IMG/VR virus record: IMGVR_UViG_3300047548_000908
Span: 1-64,000 of that record
Length of the DNA: 64,000 nucleotides
Origin: a virus
Reading direction: 5' to 3' (one strand)
Shown here piece by piece: positions 1-5,074 of the stretch; position 1 is the first letter of the stretch; every line of letters starts with the position of its first letter. The position numbers and the translations under genes are program-made. The notes under the pieces were generated by a model. The model made no database searches, was not told the DNA's origin, and saw only the letters and a program-made list of their open reading frames with translations.

Positions 1-500
1 ATTTTTGAGGGTGAATCGAAGTATGCTGCAATGCCTCCTCCTATTCCAGACGAACCTGGTCCGCCATCGCTTGATGAATTTGCCGGACTACCTCCTGCTC
101 CGCCGTCACCACCTTTACCAATAATGTATCCGTAATTGTTTAAGAATAACCCATTTGGGTAAGTGCCGTTTACTATTAGTGCCGGTGTTCCGGAAGAAGT
201 GGAATAAAACCCATATGTACCTGCACCGTTGCCATCAATAACAAATTCTAATTTTGTGCTACTGTTCCATCCGTTTCCTGTTGCAATACTTCTTAAGTTG
301 CCGTTTGGTGTAATAGAGGTTATGTGTAAGGTTTTTCTATAAGAATCCGCTGCTAACCGAATCTCAGTATTCGCTTCTCGCTTCATTAGCCGAACCCTAA
401 CGTCAGACTCACTTAGTTTTGTTTGTCTTCCTGCTGGATAGCCCAACACTACGTTTAGATCCGCTATCGAAAATTTTCCAGATTCTGGGAAGTCAGGCAT
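1..500 (-). CDS. Tail-fibre-like protein, partial (3' end outside window)
   Basis: An open frame starts at ATG 500 (reverse strand) and runs off the window edge after about 166 residues. The N-terminus (MPDFPESGKFSIADLNVVLG) has the short domain common at the start of phage tail-fibre and receptor-binding proteins; the visible C-terminal part is rich in Gly, Asn and Ser with a GKGGDGGAGG stretch typical of glycine-rich fibre tips. A GGAG ribosome site lies 8 nt before the start, with a late-promoter box further upstream, as expected for a virion gene. Fibre identity is inferred from composition and architecture only. Confidence 0.6.
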   Translation of the reverse strand, partial: MPDFPESGKFSIADLNVVLGYPAGRQTKLSESDVRVRLMKREANTEIRLAADSYRKTLHITSITPNGNLRSIATGNGWNSSTKLEFVIDGNGAGTYGFYSTSSGTPALIVNGTYPNGLFLNNYGYIIGKGGDGGAGGSPANSSSDGGPGSSGIGGGIAAYFDSPSK

Positions 501-523
501 TTATAAGTCTCCAAATCATTACT

Positions 524-531
524 TATTTATG
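524..531 (-). promoter_or_regulatory. T4-type late promoter box (CATAAATA)
   Basis: CATAAATA lies 23 bp upstream of the fibre-like gene start at 500 and matches the T4 late consensus TATAAATA at 7 of 8 bases. A GGAG site lies between it and the start, so this transcript has a normal leader. Confidence 0.6.
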
Positions 532-629
532 CGAGGTTGACATCAAACCTGCTCGGGGCTATACTACTCAAAATGCAGCTACGACAAATCAAGTCTAGGT
601 AAAAGTTTTTCCGAAATTTAAACAAAGGC

Positions 630-658
630 TTGACATCTGTAAATAAGTAATGCATAAT
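630..658 (+). promoter_or_regulatory. Sigma70 promoter 1 of the RNA cluster
   Basis: TTGACA at 630-635 and CATAAT at 653-658 with a 17 bp spacer, reading toward the tRNA cluster. Confidence 0.7.
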
Positions 659-714
659 ACGAAAATCAACTTCTGATCAATTTGCCCAAAATTGAAAAAT
701 AATTGAAAAAGAGG

Positions 715-743
715 TTGACGAAGGAATAAATAAGTTATATACT
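715..743 (+). promoter_or_regulatory. Sigma70 promoter 2 of the RNA cluster
   Basis: TTGACG at 715-720 and TATACT at 738-743 with a 17 bp spacer. The spacer overlaps one copy of a 20 bp direct repeat. Confidence 0.7.
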
Positions 744-788
744 GATAACTTCTGTAGCAAATTTTGTTCGAAGGAATAAATAAGTTAT
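719..788 (+). repeat. 20 bp direct repeat, two copies 50 bp apart
   Basis: CGAAGGAATAAATAAGTTAT occurs at 719-738 and again at 769-788. The first copy lies in the spacer of promoter 2, the second between promoters 2 and 3. Spacing of 50 bp is close to five helical turns, which would suit a DNA-binding regulator; that role is inferred. Confidence 0.75.
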
Positions 789-796
789 CAGAAGGC

Positions 797-825
797 TTGA
801 CAGAAATGTTGAGCAGTGTTAGAAT
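797..825 (+). promoter_or_regulatory. Sigma70 promoter 3 of the RNA cluster
   Basis: TTGACA at 797-802 and TAGAAT at 820-825 with a 17 bp spacer. This is the last of three tandem promoters and probably the main start for the leader and RNA cluster downstream. Confidence 0.75.
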
Positions 826-975
826 AGCAAAACTGAGAAATTTGAACGAAGGGATTTAACGAAGAAAATGTTTACGAAGTCAGGCAAGTATTATAATTGC
901 TGCTCCAAGCAGGTGTCAAATATGTCACCTCTCTGGTTTGCGATTAATGCACATGCCGATCGTGAACCTAGTAAA

Positions 976-1032
976 AGGGTCTTAGGAGATCGAATGTAAC
1001 TAAAAATTACGTTCACACACTCAAAAGACCCT
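976..1032 (+). promoter_or_regulatory. Possible antiterminator pairing in the leader
   Basis: AGGGTCTT (976-983) can pair with AAGACCCT (1025-1032). The second arm overlaps the 5' arm of the terminator at 1028-1034, so the two folds exclude each other. A smaller hairpin, GAATGTAA/TTACGTTC, lies inside. Together this looks like an attenuator for the RNA cluster; the signal it senses is unknown. Confidence 0.4.
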
Positions 1033-1060
1033 GGAACTAAAAATCCCAGGGTTTTTGTTT
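1028..1060 (+). terminator. Rho-independent terminator
   Basis: ACCCTGG (1028-1034) pairs with CCAGGGT (1046-1052) and is followed by a T-rich run to 1062. It stands between the tandem promoters and the tRNA cluster. Confidence 0.75.
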
Positions 1061-1066
1061 TTCTAC

Positions 1067-1095
1067 TTGCAAAGGAGTGAAAAATAGAGTATACT
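1067..1095 (+). promoter_or_regulatory. Probable sigma70 promoter after the leader terminator
   Basis: TTGCAA at 1067-1072 and TATACT at 1090-1095, 17 bp apart. It would restart transcription just past the terminator, but it overlaps the ATA-start ORF at 1084. Confidence 0.45.
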
Positions 1096-1224
1096 GAACA
1101 AGTCAAAGTTAGACGATTTGAAGATTGTTTTCTGACGCAGGAGCAACGGCAACGTTTGCTTCGTGCGAAAGTAGAACGCTACTTGAAATTAGTCAAACTA
1201 ATTAAGGGCGAGAGGACACCTTAA
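1084..1224 (+). CDS. Small basic protein with possible ATA start
   Basis: An open frame of 46 codons runs from ATA at 1084 to TAA at 1222. It encodes a charged, helix-prone peptide (middle part LTQEQRQRLLRAKVERYLK). An AAAGGAG ribosome site sits about 6 nt before the ATA, which is the only reason to consider this very rare start; no ATG, GTG or TTG fits better, although an in-frame TTG exists at 1156. The next ORF starts directly after its stop. If the promoter at 1067-1095 is used, this start would lie outside the transcript. Function unknown. Confidence 0.3.
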   Translation: MEYTEQVKVRRFEDCFLTQEQRQRLLRAKVERYLKLVKLIKGERTP

Positions 1225-1413
1225 GTGTCTGTTGAATCGCAAAGTGTGTACAGGGAACGCGGTCCTGCAAGGCACTTAAAACATCTTGCTACTAACGAGG
1301 GCGGAGACAGGGATGATAAGTTCGTGGCGATAACACGAATGCGTAAAAACTGTCTTGTAGTAAAGCACATTACCACTGAGCCGAAAGCTAGAAAGATAAT
1401 TTCACTAGGTTAA
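1225..1413 (+). CDS. Hypothetical small basic protein
   Basis: 62 residues from a GTG that directly abuts the stop of the preceding ORF; GAGAGG lies upstream at normal spacing. The product is basic and polar with no recognisable domain. The stretch could also be structured RNA by position, since it sits between the leader and the first tRNA, so coding status is uncertain. Confidence 0.4.
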   Translation: MSVESQSVYRERGPARHLKHLATNEGGDRDDKFVAITRMRKNCLVVKHITTEPKARKIISLG

Positions 1414-1450
1414 AACGGGAGACTCAGAAAGGATAGTGTGTTTTACTACA

Positions 1451-1468
1451 CGCACTGGAAACAGTGCG
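1451..1468 (+). other. Hairpin with GAAA tetraloop before first tRNA
   Basis: CGCACTG (1451-1457) and CAGTGCG (1462-1468) form a perfect 7 bp stem closed by a GNRA loop, 12 nt before tRNA-Tyr. It could serve as a processing or stability element for the tRNA precursor. Confidence 0.5.
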
Positions 1469-1479
1469 TTAATGAATAA

Positions 1480-1568
1480 GGGTGGTGCCCCGGTCAGCGG
1501 TCTGTAAAACCGTCGGCATTGTTAAGATCGGAAGTTGCCTCGTGGAGCGTTACCATCACCACCCACCA
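1480..1568 (+). tRNA. tRNA-Tyr(GTA), first copy, unusual T-loop
   Basis: Acceptor stem GGGTGGT/ACCACCC with A73 and encoded CCA. Anticodon loop CTGTAAA gives GTA. A long variable arm fits tRNA-Tyr. The T-loop reads AGCGTTA instead of the usual TTCRANN, a change shared with the Ile, Phe and Thr genes here. A second tRNA-Tyr with a normal T-loop lies at 2409. Confidence 0.85.
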
Positions 1569-1574
1569 AACATC

Positions 1575-1649
1575 GGGCCTGTAGTGATAATGGGAGCACA
1601 GGGGCTTTGCAAGCCTTTAGTGGGAGTTCGATCCTCCCCAGGTCCACCA
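1575..1649 (+). tRNA. tRNA-Ala(TGC)
   Basis: Acceptor GGGCCTG/CAGGTCC, anticodon loop TTTGCAA (anticodon TGC), canonical T-loop TTCGATC, A73 and encoded CCA. Confidence 0.92.
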
Positions 1650-1656
1650 AAACAAT

Positions 1657-1732
1657 GTCGGTATGGCAGAGCGTCTTATGCATCGGATTGCAAACCCGAT
1701 TTAGGTAGGTTAAACTCCTACTGCCGACTCCA
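1657..1732 (+). tRNA. tRNA-Cys(GCA)
   Basis: Acceptor GTCGGTA/TGCCGAC, anticodon loop TTGCAAA (GCA), T73 as usual for Cys, encoded CCA. The T-loop is TTAAACT, with A at position 56. Confidence 0.9.
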
Positions 1733-1740
1733 AATGAATT

Positions 1741-2250
1741 ATGAATGATTTTCTAAAACTTCAACTTCCAATTAATGAAAGGTTTCTTTCATCTAAGTTA
1801 AGTAAAGGTGCATTCAAGTATAACTTGGGAGATTTTTTGTATTATAATCTCTTGCAGCCTTACAGAATTTTTGATGCCAAGTTCTTCTCTATCATGCGAC
1901 CTGATTCATTGTCTTATGTTGAGATACTAGGAAAAGAAACGGCTGCTCATCTAGACGTTAACGTCAATGTTAACTTGAACGTTTATGTTAACGGCAATGG
2001 CGGAGTAACTGAATTCTATACGTCAAGTGTAGAGTCAGAAAATAATTGGTTTGATTTAAAAAATCTAACTAAATGCAATGAATTTGTAGCAAATGAAAAT
2101 GACATTTACCTACTGAATGCACAGGAAATCCATCGAGTGAGTTCTATGGGTAATAGTCGAAGAGAAATAATTCAAGCTTGTTGGCACAATAAATCATTTC
2201 AAGAAGTGAAATTGTTGTTCCAACAAACATATGGTCTTATCTCGGTGTAG
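1741..2250 (+). CDS. Possible 2-oxoglutarate/Fe(II) oxygenase-like protein
   Basis: 169 residues. H70-x-D72 and H131, followed by R140 or R141 in a strand-like context, have the order of the iron-binding facial triad and the 2-oxoglutarate-binding arginine of the double-stranded beta-helix dioxygenases. The same pattern is clearer in the gene at 5075-5611, which also sits between tRNAs. Overall similarity is weak and the fold is inferred. The stop codon (2248-2250) lies inside tRNA-Pro, so gene and tRNA overlap by 10 bp. Substrate unknown; a protein- or RNA-modifying hydroxylase is possible. Confidence 0.4.
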   Translation: MNDFLKLQLPINERFLSSKLSKGAFKYNLGDFLYYNLLQPYRIFDAKFFSIMRPDSLSYVEILGKETAAHLDVNVNVNLNVYVNGNGGVTEFYTSSVESENNWFDLKNLTKCNEFVANENDIYLLNAQEIHRVSSMGNSRREIIQACWHNKSFQEVKLLFQQTYGLISV

Positions 2251-2319
2251 CTTAGTCCGGCTTAAAGCGCCTGCTTTGGGAGCAGGAGATCGTGAGTTCG
2301 AATCCCACCTCCGAGACCA
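2241..2319 (+). tRNA. tRNA-Pro(TGG), first copy
   Basis: Acceptor CTCGGTG/CTCCGAG (one T-T mismatch), anticodon stem CCTGC/GCAGG with loop TTTGGGA (TGG), T-loop TTCGAAT, A73 and CCA. Its first 10 bases contain the end of the upstream coding sequence. Confidence 0.9.
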
Positions 2320-2327
2320 ATATTAAT

Positions 2328-2402
2328 GCAGCATTCGTCTATCGGTTAGGACACGACCCTTTCACGGTCGGAAGAGGGGTTCGATTCCCCTATGCTGTAC
2401 CA
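2328..2402 (+). tRNA. tRNA-Glu(TTC), first copy
   Basis: Acceptor GCAGCAT/ATGCTGT, anticodon loop CTTTCAC (TTC), canonical T-arm, A73 and CCA. Confidence 0.93.
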
Positions 2403-2408
2403 AACTTC

Positions 2409-2496
2409 GGGTGATCGACTACGTTGGAGTGTAGTGGCGGGCTGTAACCCCGTTGCCCTCAGGGCTTAGTAGGTTCGACTCCTACATCACCCACCA
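2409..2496 (+). tRNA. tRNA-Tyr(GTA), second copy
   Basis: Acceptor GGGTGAT/ATCACCC, anticodon loop CTGTAAC (GTA), long variable arm, normal T-loop TTCGACT, A73 and CCA. Same identity as the gene at 1480 but with a normal T-loop. Confidence 0.92.
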
Positions 2497-2503
2497 AAAA
2501 TAT

Positions 2504-2578
2504 GCTTGGTTCGTCTATCGGTTAGGACGCTAGACTTTCAATCTGGAAAGACGGGTTCAACTCCCGTACCGAGTACCA
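2504..2578 (+). tRNA. tRNA-Glu(TTC), second copy
   Basis: Acceptor GCTTGGT/ACCGAGT, anticodon loop CTTTCAA (TTC), T-loop TTCAACT, A73 and CCA. It shares the D-arm (TTCGTCTATCGGTTAGGAC) with the first Glu gene, which points to duplication and divergence. Confidence 0.92.
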
Positions 2579-2587
2579 AATAATCAT

Positions 2588-2665
2588 CTGGGTATATTGT
2601 CAACCTGGTAGACGGCCGGGCTTGGAACTCGGAGGCTGCAGGTTCAAATCCTGCTACCCAGACCA
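2588..2665 (+). tRNA. tRNA-Pro(TGG), second copy
   Basis: Acceptor CTGGGTA/TACCCAG, anticodon loop CTTGGAA (TGG), T-loop TTCAAAT, A73 and CCA. Confidence 0.9.
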
Positions 2666-2674
2666 ATTATTATT

Positions 2675-2751
2675 GCCTCGTTGGATCAGTTGGAGTGATC
2701 GTCTGCCTGTCACGCAGAAGGCCACGGGTTCAAGTCCCGTACGAGGCGCCA
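2675..2751 (+). tRNA. tRNA-Asp(GTC)
   Basis: Acceptor GCCTCGT/ACGAGGC, anticodon stem TCTGC/GCAGA with loop CTGTCAC (GTC), G73 and CCA. Confidence 0.94.
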
Positions 2752-2758
2752 AATTTGA

Positions 2759-2835
2759 TGCGGAGTGGAGCAGTGGTTAGCTCGTCGGTCTCATAAGCCG
2801 AAGGTCGGGGGTTCGAATCCCTCCTCTCGCTACCA
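2759..2835 (+). tRNA. tRNA-Met(CAT), initiator-like
   Basis: The body closely follows the bacterial initiator: TGGAGCAG D-arm start, GTTAGCTCGTCGG, anticodon loop CTCATAA (CAT) and GAAGGTC after it. The first base is a T that does not pair at the end of the acceptor, like C1-A72 in initiators. The 3' acceptor strand seems to carry one extra C, and the three G-C pairs of the anticodon stem are only partly kept. Together with the IF-1 gene at 43617 it suggests a phage stake in initiation. Confidence 0.82.
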
Positions 2836-2841
2836 GTTTTA

Positions 2842-2956
2842 GCCGCTGTCGTCTAATGGTAGGACGCTTAAAAAGCGAATCTGTCAAGATTACGTTCAGC
2901 AATTACAATTCCATGTCAAGGAAGATATCTAGGTTCGATTCCTAGCAGCGGCGCCA
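2842..2956 (+). tRNA. tRNA-like gene with insertion in place of the anticodon arm
   Basis: The acceptor (GCCGCTG/CAGCGGC), D-arm (GTCTAATGGTAGGAC), T-arm (CTAGG/CCTAG around TTCGATT), G73 and CCA are intact, but 115 nt is far too long. About 65 nt between D- and T-arms replace a normal anticodon arm and contain short hairpins (AATCT/AGATT, TTCC/GGAA) and a CAGCAATTACAATT stretch like the R-family motif. It may be an interrupted tRNA, an intron-containing gene or a structured RNA that keeps tRNA ends. No anticodon can be assigned. Confidence 0.6.
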
Positions 2957-2962
2957 GTTTAT

Positions 2963-3045
2963 GTGTGTTTGGTCAAAATGTTAGGGCATCACGACGCAGG
3001 GCTAACAACCTTGAAGTGCGGGTTCGAATCCCGTAACACACACCA
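2963..3045 (+). tRNA. tRNA-Val(AAC)-like with enlarged D-loop
   Basis: Acceptor GTGTGTT/AACACAC, anticodon stem CAGGG/CCTTG with loop CTAACAA (AAC), canonical T-arm, A73 and CCA. The D-arm region is about 8 nt longer than usual. AAC is rare as a bacterial valine anticodon, so identity is provisional. Confidence 0.7.
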
Positions 3046-3050
3046 GTTTT

Positions 3051-3112
3051 AGGATGCTTTCAGCAAACTTTATACATTAGACTTCTAATCTAAACCGTAA
3101 AAAGGCATCCTG
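3051..3112 (+). ncRNA. R1: T-armless tRNA-Arg(TCT)-like RNA, R family
   Basis: AGGATGC (3051-3057) pairs with GCATCCT (3105-3111). Inside is a good anticodon-type arm, TTAGA/TCTAA with loop CTTCTAA (TCT, Arg), but no T-arm and no CCA; the T side is only ACCGTAAAAAG. The 5' single-stranded part carries the CAGCAAACTTTAT motif seen in R2 and in the Ro60 leader. It is either a degenerate minimal tRNA or a separate small RNA. Confidence 0.6.
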
Positions 3113-3122
3113 TTTTGTTTAT

Positions 3123-3197
3123 TCCGGAGTAGCACAGCGGTAGTGCAGTTGACTGTTAATCAATTGGTCGTAGGTTCGATCCCTGCCTCCGGAGCCA
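3123..3197 (+). tRNA. tRNA-Asn(GTT)
   Basis: Acceptor TCCGGAG/CTCCGGA, anticodon loop CTGTTAA (GTT), T-loop TTCGATC, G73 and CCA. Confidence 0.94.
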
Positions 3198-3203
3198 AAT
3201 TGT

Positions 3204-3278
3204 TGGGGTATGGTGTAATGGTAGTCACAACGGATTTTGATTCCGTTAGTCTAGGTTCGATTCCTAGTACCCCTGCCA
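3204..3278 (+). tRNA. tRNA-Gln(TTG)
   Basis: Acceptor TGGGGTA/TACCCCT with an open first pair (T-T; bacterial tRNA-Gln has a weak U1-A72), anticodon loop TTTTGAT (TTG), G73 and CCA. Confidence 0.92.
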
Positions 3279-3283
3279 AAGTT

Positions 3284-3348
3284 TCACTGTGTACTTGGTA
3301 GTACGAGATTGGCGCGCAACTCGACTAGGTTCGATCCCTAGACAGTGA
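3284..3348 (+). tRNA. Short tRNA-like gene, anticodon unclear, no CCA
   Basis: Acceptor TCACTGT/ACAGTGA, D-arm GTAC/GTAC and canonical T-arm (CTAGG/CCTAG, loop TTCGATC) are present. The middle hairpin GAG-A-TTG/CAA-CTC around GCGCG has no regular 7 nt loop, so the anticodon is ambiguous. The 3' end is TTTA rather than NCCA and the body is about 7 nt short. Confidence 0.5.
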
Positions 3349-3358
3349 TTTAAGTTAT

Positions 3359-3434
3359 TACGGTGTAGTTCAATTGGCAGAACCCTGGTCTCCAAAACCA
3401 GATGTTGGGGGTTCAAGTCCCTCCACCGTAGCCA
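3359..3434 (+). tRNA. tRNA-Trp(CCA)
   Basis: Acceptor TACGGTG/CACCGTA, anticodon loop CTCCAAA (CCA), G73 and encoded CCA. The CCA tail (3432-3434) is also the start of the 5' arm of hairpin E1, so maturation of the tRNA must cut into that stem. Confidence 0.93.
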
Positions 3435-3540
3435 TATTAAAGCACACTAAGGCGCAGGCCGCGCTGATATGGGTGGTGCATAGCTTTGCCCTTAGAGCAA
3501 AGTCGGTAGGTTCAAGTCCTACAAGTGTGCTTCAATATGG
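3432..3540 (+). ncRNA. E1: end-stem hairpin RNA with tRNA-like core
   Basis: Arms 3432-3448 and 3524-3540 pair over 17 positions with one A-C mismatch (3439/3533); the outer part is CCATATTAAAG/CTTCAATATGG. The core has a perfect tRNA T-arm (GTAGG, TTCAAGT, CCTAC), an anticodon-like arm CTTTGC/GCAAAG with loop CCTTAGA, and an enlarged D-like region. If read as a tRNA the anticodon would be TTA, matching the UAA stop codon, but position 33 is C and there is no CCA end. First of seven E-family members. Confidence 0.75.
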
Positions 3541-3548
3541 TAATCGAT

Positions 3549-3624
3549 GGTGGCTATAGCTCAACGGTAGAGCCTCGGATTGTGATTCCGATAGATGTCG
3601 GTTCAAATCCGACTAGTCACCCCA
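3549..3624 (+). tRNA. tRNA-His(GTG)
   Basis: Encoded G(-1) at 3549 opposite C73, acceptor GTGGCTA/TAGTCAC, anticodon loop TTGTGAT (GTG), CCA encoded. Confidence 0.94.
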
Positions 3625-3633
3625 AGAATTTTT

Positions 3634-3717
3634 GCCCCGGTGGTGGAATGGTAGACACGCTGGTCTTAGAAACCAGTGCCGAGAGGCGTGAGGGTTCGAA
3701 TCCCTCCTGGGGCACCA
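3634..3717 (+). tRNA. tRNA-Leu(TAG)
   Basis: Class II tRNA: acceptor GCCCCGG/CTGGGGC, anticodon stem CTGGT/ACCAG with loop CTTAGAA (TAG), long variable arm, A73 and CCA. Confidence 0.94.
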
Positions 3718-3724
3718 AGAATAT

Positions 3725-3799
3725 GCGGGTATAGCACAGTGGTAGTGCATCTGCTTGCCAAGCAGAAGGTCGTCGGTTCGAACCCGACTACCCGCTCCA
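3725..3799 (+). tRNA. tRNA-Gly(GCC)
   Basis: Acceptor GCGGGTA/TACCCGC, anticodon loop TTGCCAA (GCC), T73 and CCA. Confidence 0.94.
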
Positions 3800-3802
3800 A
3801 AA

Positions 3803-3890
3803 CGAAAGTTGCCTAGACGCAACAGCAACGGCTGTGAACTACTCATGATTTATTGAGTGTACAAGCAGCGCCGGAAAGCGTAACCGGTGC
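3803..3890 (+). ncRNA. Structured RNA with AGCGTAA loop
   Basis: Between tRNA-Gly and R2 lie several hairpins: GTTGC/GCAAC (3808-3823), ACTCA/TGAGT (3841-3858) and CCGG/CCGG (3871-3887). The last closes on AAAGCGTAA, the same odd loop that replaces the T-loop in four tRNAs of this cluster. No acceptor stem or CCA is found. Probably a tRNA-derived or tRNA-like RNA. Confidence 0.45.
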
Positions 3891-3897
3891 CCTTTTT

Positions 3898-3955
3898 AGG
3901 ATGCATTCAGCAAACTTAATTCTACTTCTTATTGGAAAAAGAAAAGCGCATCCTG
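3898..3955 (+). ncRNA. R2: R-family small RNA related to R1
   Basis: AGGATGC (3898-3904) pairs with GCATCCT (3948-3954), the same stem as R1, and is flanked on both sides by the same T-rich sequence. The motif CAGCAAACTTAAT follows the 5' arm. The anticodon-like region is degenerate: loop CTTCTTA would again read TCT, but its stem has a mismatch. R1 and R2 look like diverged duplicates. Confidence 0.6.
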
Positions 3956-3965
3956 TTTTATAATT

Positions 3966-4039
3966 GGCCCTTTAGTTAAAAAGTATAACACCGTGCTGAT
4001 AACGCGGAGTCGGAGGAGCGTTACCTCCCGGGGCTACCA
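3966..4039 (+). tRNA. tRNA-Ile(GAT), unusual T-loop
   Basis: Acceptor GGCCCTT/CGGGGCT with A73 and CCA, anticodon stem CCGTG/CGCGG with loop CTGATAA (GAT). The T-stem GGAGG/CCTCC is good but the loop is AGCGTTA instead of TTCRANN. Confidence 0.85.
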
Positions 4040-4078
4040 AATTTTTAAGGAGATTGACATGAAACGAGGTAAGATGTA

Positions 4079-4117
4079 GTGTCGCTCTAGATCCCATCGT
4101 AGGTCTAGAGTTGGCAC
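4079..4117 (+). other. Strong hairpin of unknown role
   Basis: CTCTAGA (4085-4091) and TCTAGAG (4104-4110) form a perfect stem, extended by GTGTC/GGCAC on the outside. It lies between tRNA-Ile and tRNA-Lys. A six-codon ORF with a strong AAGGAG site (ATG at 4060) ends just before it, so a leader-peptide arrangement is conceivable. Confidence 0.4.
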
Positions 4118-4142
4118 GGTAAATCAACAATACGATCTATGA

Positions 4143-4217
4143 TGGGGTATAACTCAATGGTAGAGTAACCGGCTTTTAACCGGTAAGTTGGGGGTTCAAG
4201 TCCCCCTGCCCCAACCA
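4143..4217 (+). tRNA. tRNA-Lys(TTT)
   Basis: Acceptor TGGGGTA/TGCCCCA, anticodon loop CTTTTAA (TTT), A73 and CCA. Its ACCA end (4214-4217) is the start of hairpin E2. Confidence 0.94.
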
Positions 4218-4293
4218 TATTAAAGTGCATTATCCTGGCAAACACTGATCAGCAGGACCGAAAGGATATGAAAATAGTGTACTTCAATATGGT
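4214..4293 (+). ncRNA. E2: end-stem hairpin RNA
   Basis: Arms 4214-4229 (ACCATATTAAAGTGCA) and 4278-4293 pair over 16 positions with the same A-C mismatch as E1 and one G-T pair. Inside, ATCCT/AGGAT continues the stem and a palindromic CTGATCAG lies in the loop. No tRNA-like core. The 5' arm overlaps the ACCA end of tRNA-Lys. Confidence 0.75.
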
Positions 4294-4305
4294 CAAGTAC
4301 GTTAA

Positions 4306-4382
4306 AGTGACGTAGTATTAGTGGAAATACGCAGTCCTCATAAGGCTGAAAGAAGCGAGTTCGAACCTCGCCGTCACTACCA
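4306..4382 (+). tRNA. tRNA-Met(CAT), elongator-type
   Basis: Acceptor AGTGACG/CGTCACT fully paired, anticodon stem CAGTC/GGCTG with loop CTCATAA (CAT), A73 and CCA. Either elongator Met or an Ile tRNA modified at C34; sequence alone cannot decide. Confidence 0.9.
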
Positions 4383-4395
4383 TCATATATACAAC

Positions 4396-5007
4396 ATGAA
4401 ACGATTTAACAGCTTAGTTCATTACATTTGGGTAGGAGAGAATTCTACCCCAGATAGTTTTTACGGTAACTATAGAAACACTATTGCAATGAATCCTTCT
4501 TATGGATTTATTCTATGGAAAGACTCAGATATTTTAGAGAACTTTCCGCATATCAAAGAATTGTACTTGAAAAGCACCTTGTTTCATAAGTTGCAATTAG
4601 CAAGGTATTCGGTGTTAGACAAATTTGGCGGTATCTATACTGATTTTGATATTAGGTGGAAAGTAGATTTCGATCATTTGTATTCCTTGTTTGATGAAGT
4701 AGATATGATATTTCCTAAAAGAAGAGGATTATACTTCTACAATCGAGGAATGAAAACCACGATGATTGATGACTTTGTGATTATTGCCAAAAAACATAAA
4801 ACTTCTGACTTCTTAAAGTTTTGCCAGTCACCTTGTGTTCCTAAACTCGATGAGACCTTTCCTTATGGAACACCCTCATTAACAGAATGGTTAATGACTA
4901 AGGAAAGTGTTGGGTATATAACACCTGAACAAATCTATGATGAGGAAACGTGTGAACTAGCTGTTCATGAAAATAAAAAAACTTGGCAAAAACTTAATGC
5001 CCCTTAA
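4396..5007 (+). CDS. Glycosyltransferase with DXD motif (GT32-like)
   Basis: 203 residues from ATG 4396; an upstream GTG at 4321 would lie inside tRNA-Met and is rejected. The N-terminus IPxxxHYIWVG-type opening, LARYSVLDKFGGIYTDFD (D83-x-D85) and a C-terminal acidic region are hallmarks of the Gly_transf_sug / Och1-type sugar transferases, which bind nucleotide sugars with the DXD aspartates and a divalent metal. The TAA stop (5005-5007) lies within the acceptor arm of tRNA-Phe. Target could be DNA, virion or host surface; unknown. Confidence 0.75.
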   Translation: MKRFNSLVHYIWVGENSTPDSFYGNYRNTIAMNPSYGFILWKDSDILENFPHIKELYLKSTLFHKLQLARYSVLDKFGGIYTDFDIRWKVDFDHLYSLFDEVDMIFPKRRGLYFYNRGMKTTMIDDFVIIAKKHKTSDFLKFCQSPCVPKLDETFPYGTPSLTEWLMTKESVGYITPEQIYDEETCELAVHENKKTWQKLNAP

Positions 5008-5074
5008 GCTAATCTAGTGAAAGCATATGCCTGAAGAGCATGGGAGTCTGGAGCGTAACCAGAAGGGGGCACCA
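4999..5074 (+). tRNA. tRNA-Phe(GAA), unusual T-loop
   Basis: Acceptor GCCCCTT/AGGGGGC, anticodon stem TATGC/GCATG with loop CTGAAGA (GAA), A73 and CCA. T-stem TCTGG/CCAGA closes on AGCGTAA. Its first 9 bases are the last codons of the glycosyltransferase gene. Confidence 0.85.

Noticed and set aside
1482-1748. 88-residue frame across tRNA-Tyr, Ala and Cys
   Set aside because: Sequence is fully explained by three tRNA genes.
3613-3846. Minus-strand frame across several tRNAs
   Set aside because: Lies on tRNA-Leu, tRNA-Gly and part of the structured RNA; composition reflects tRNA sequence.
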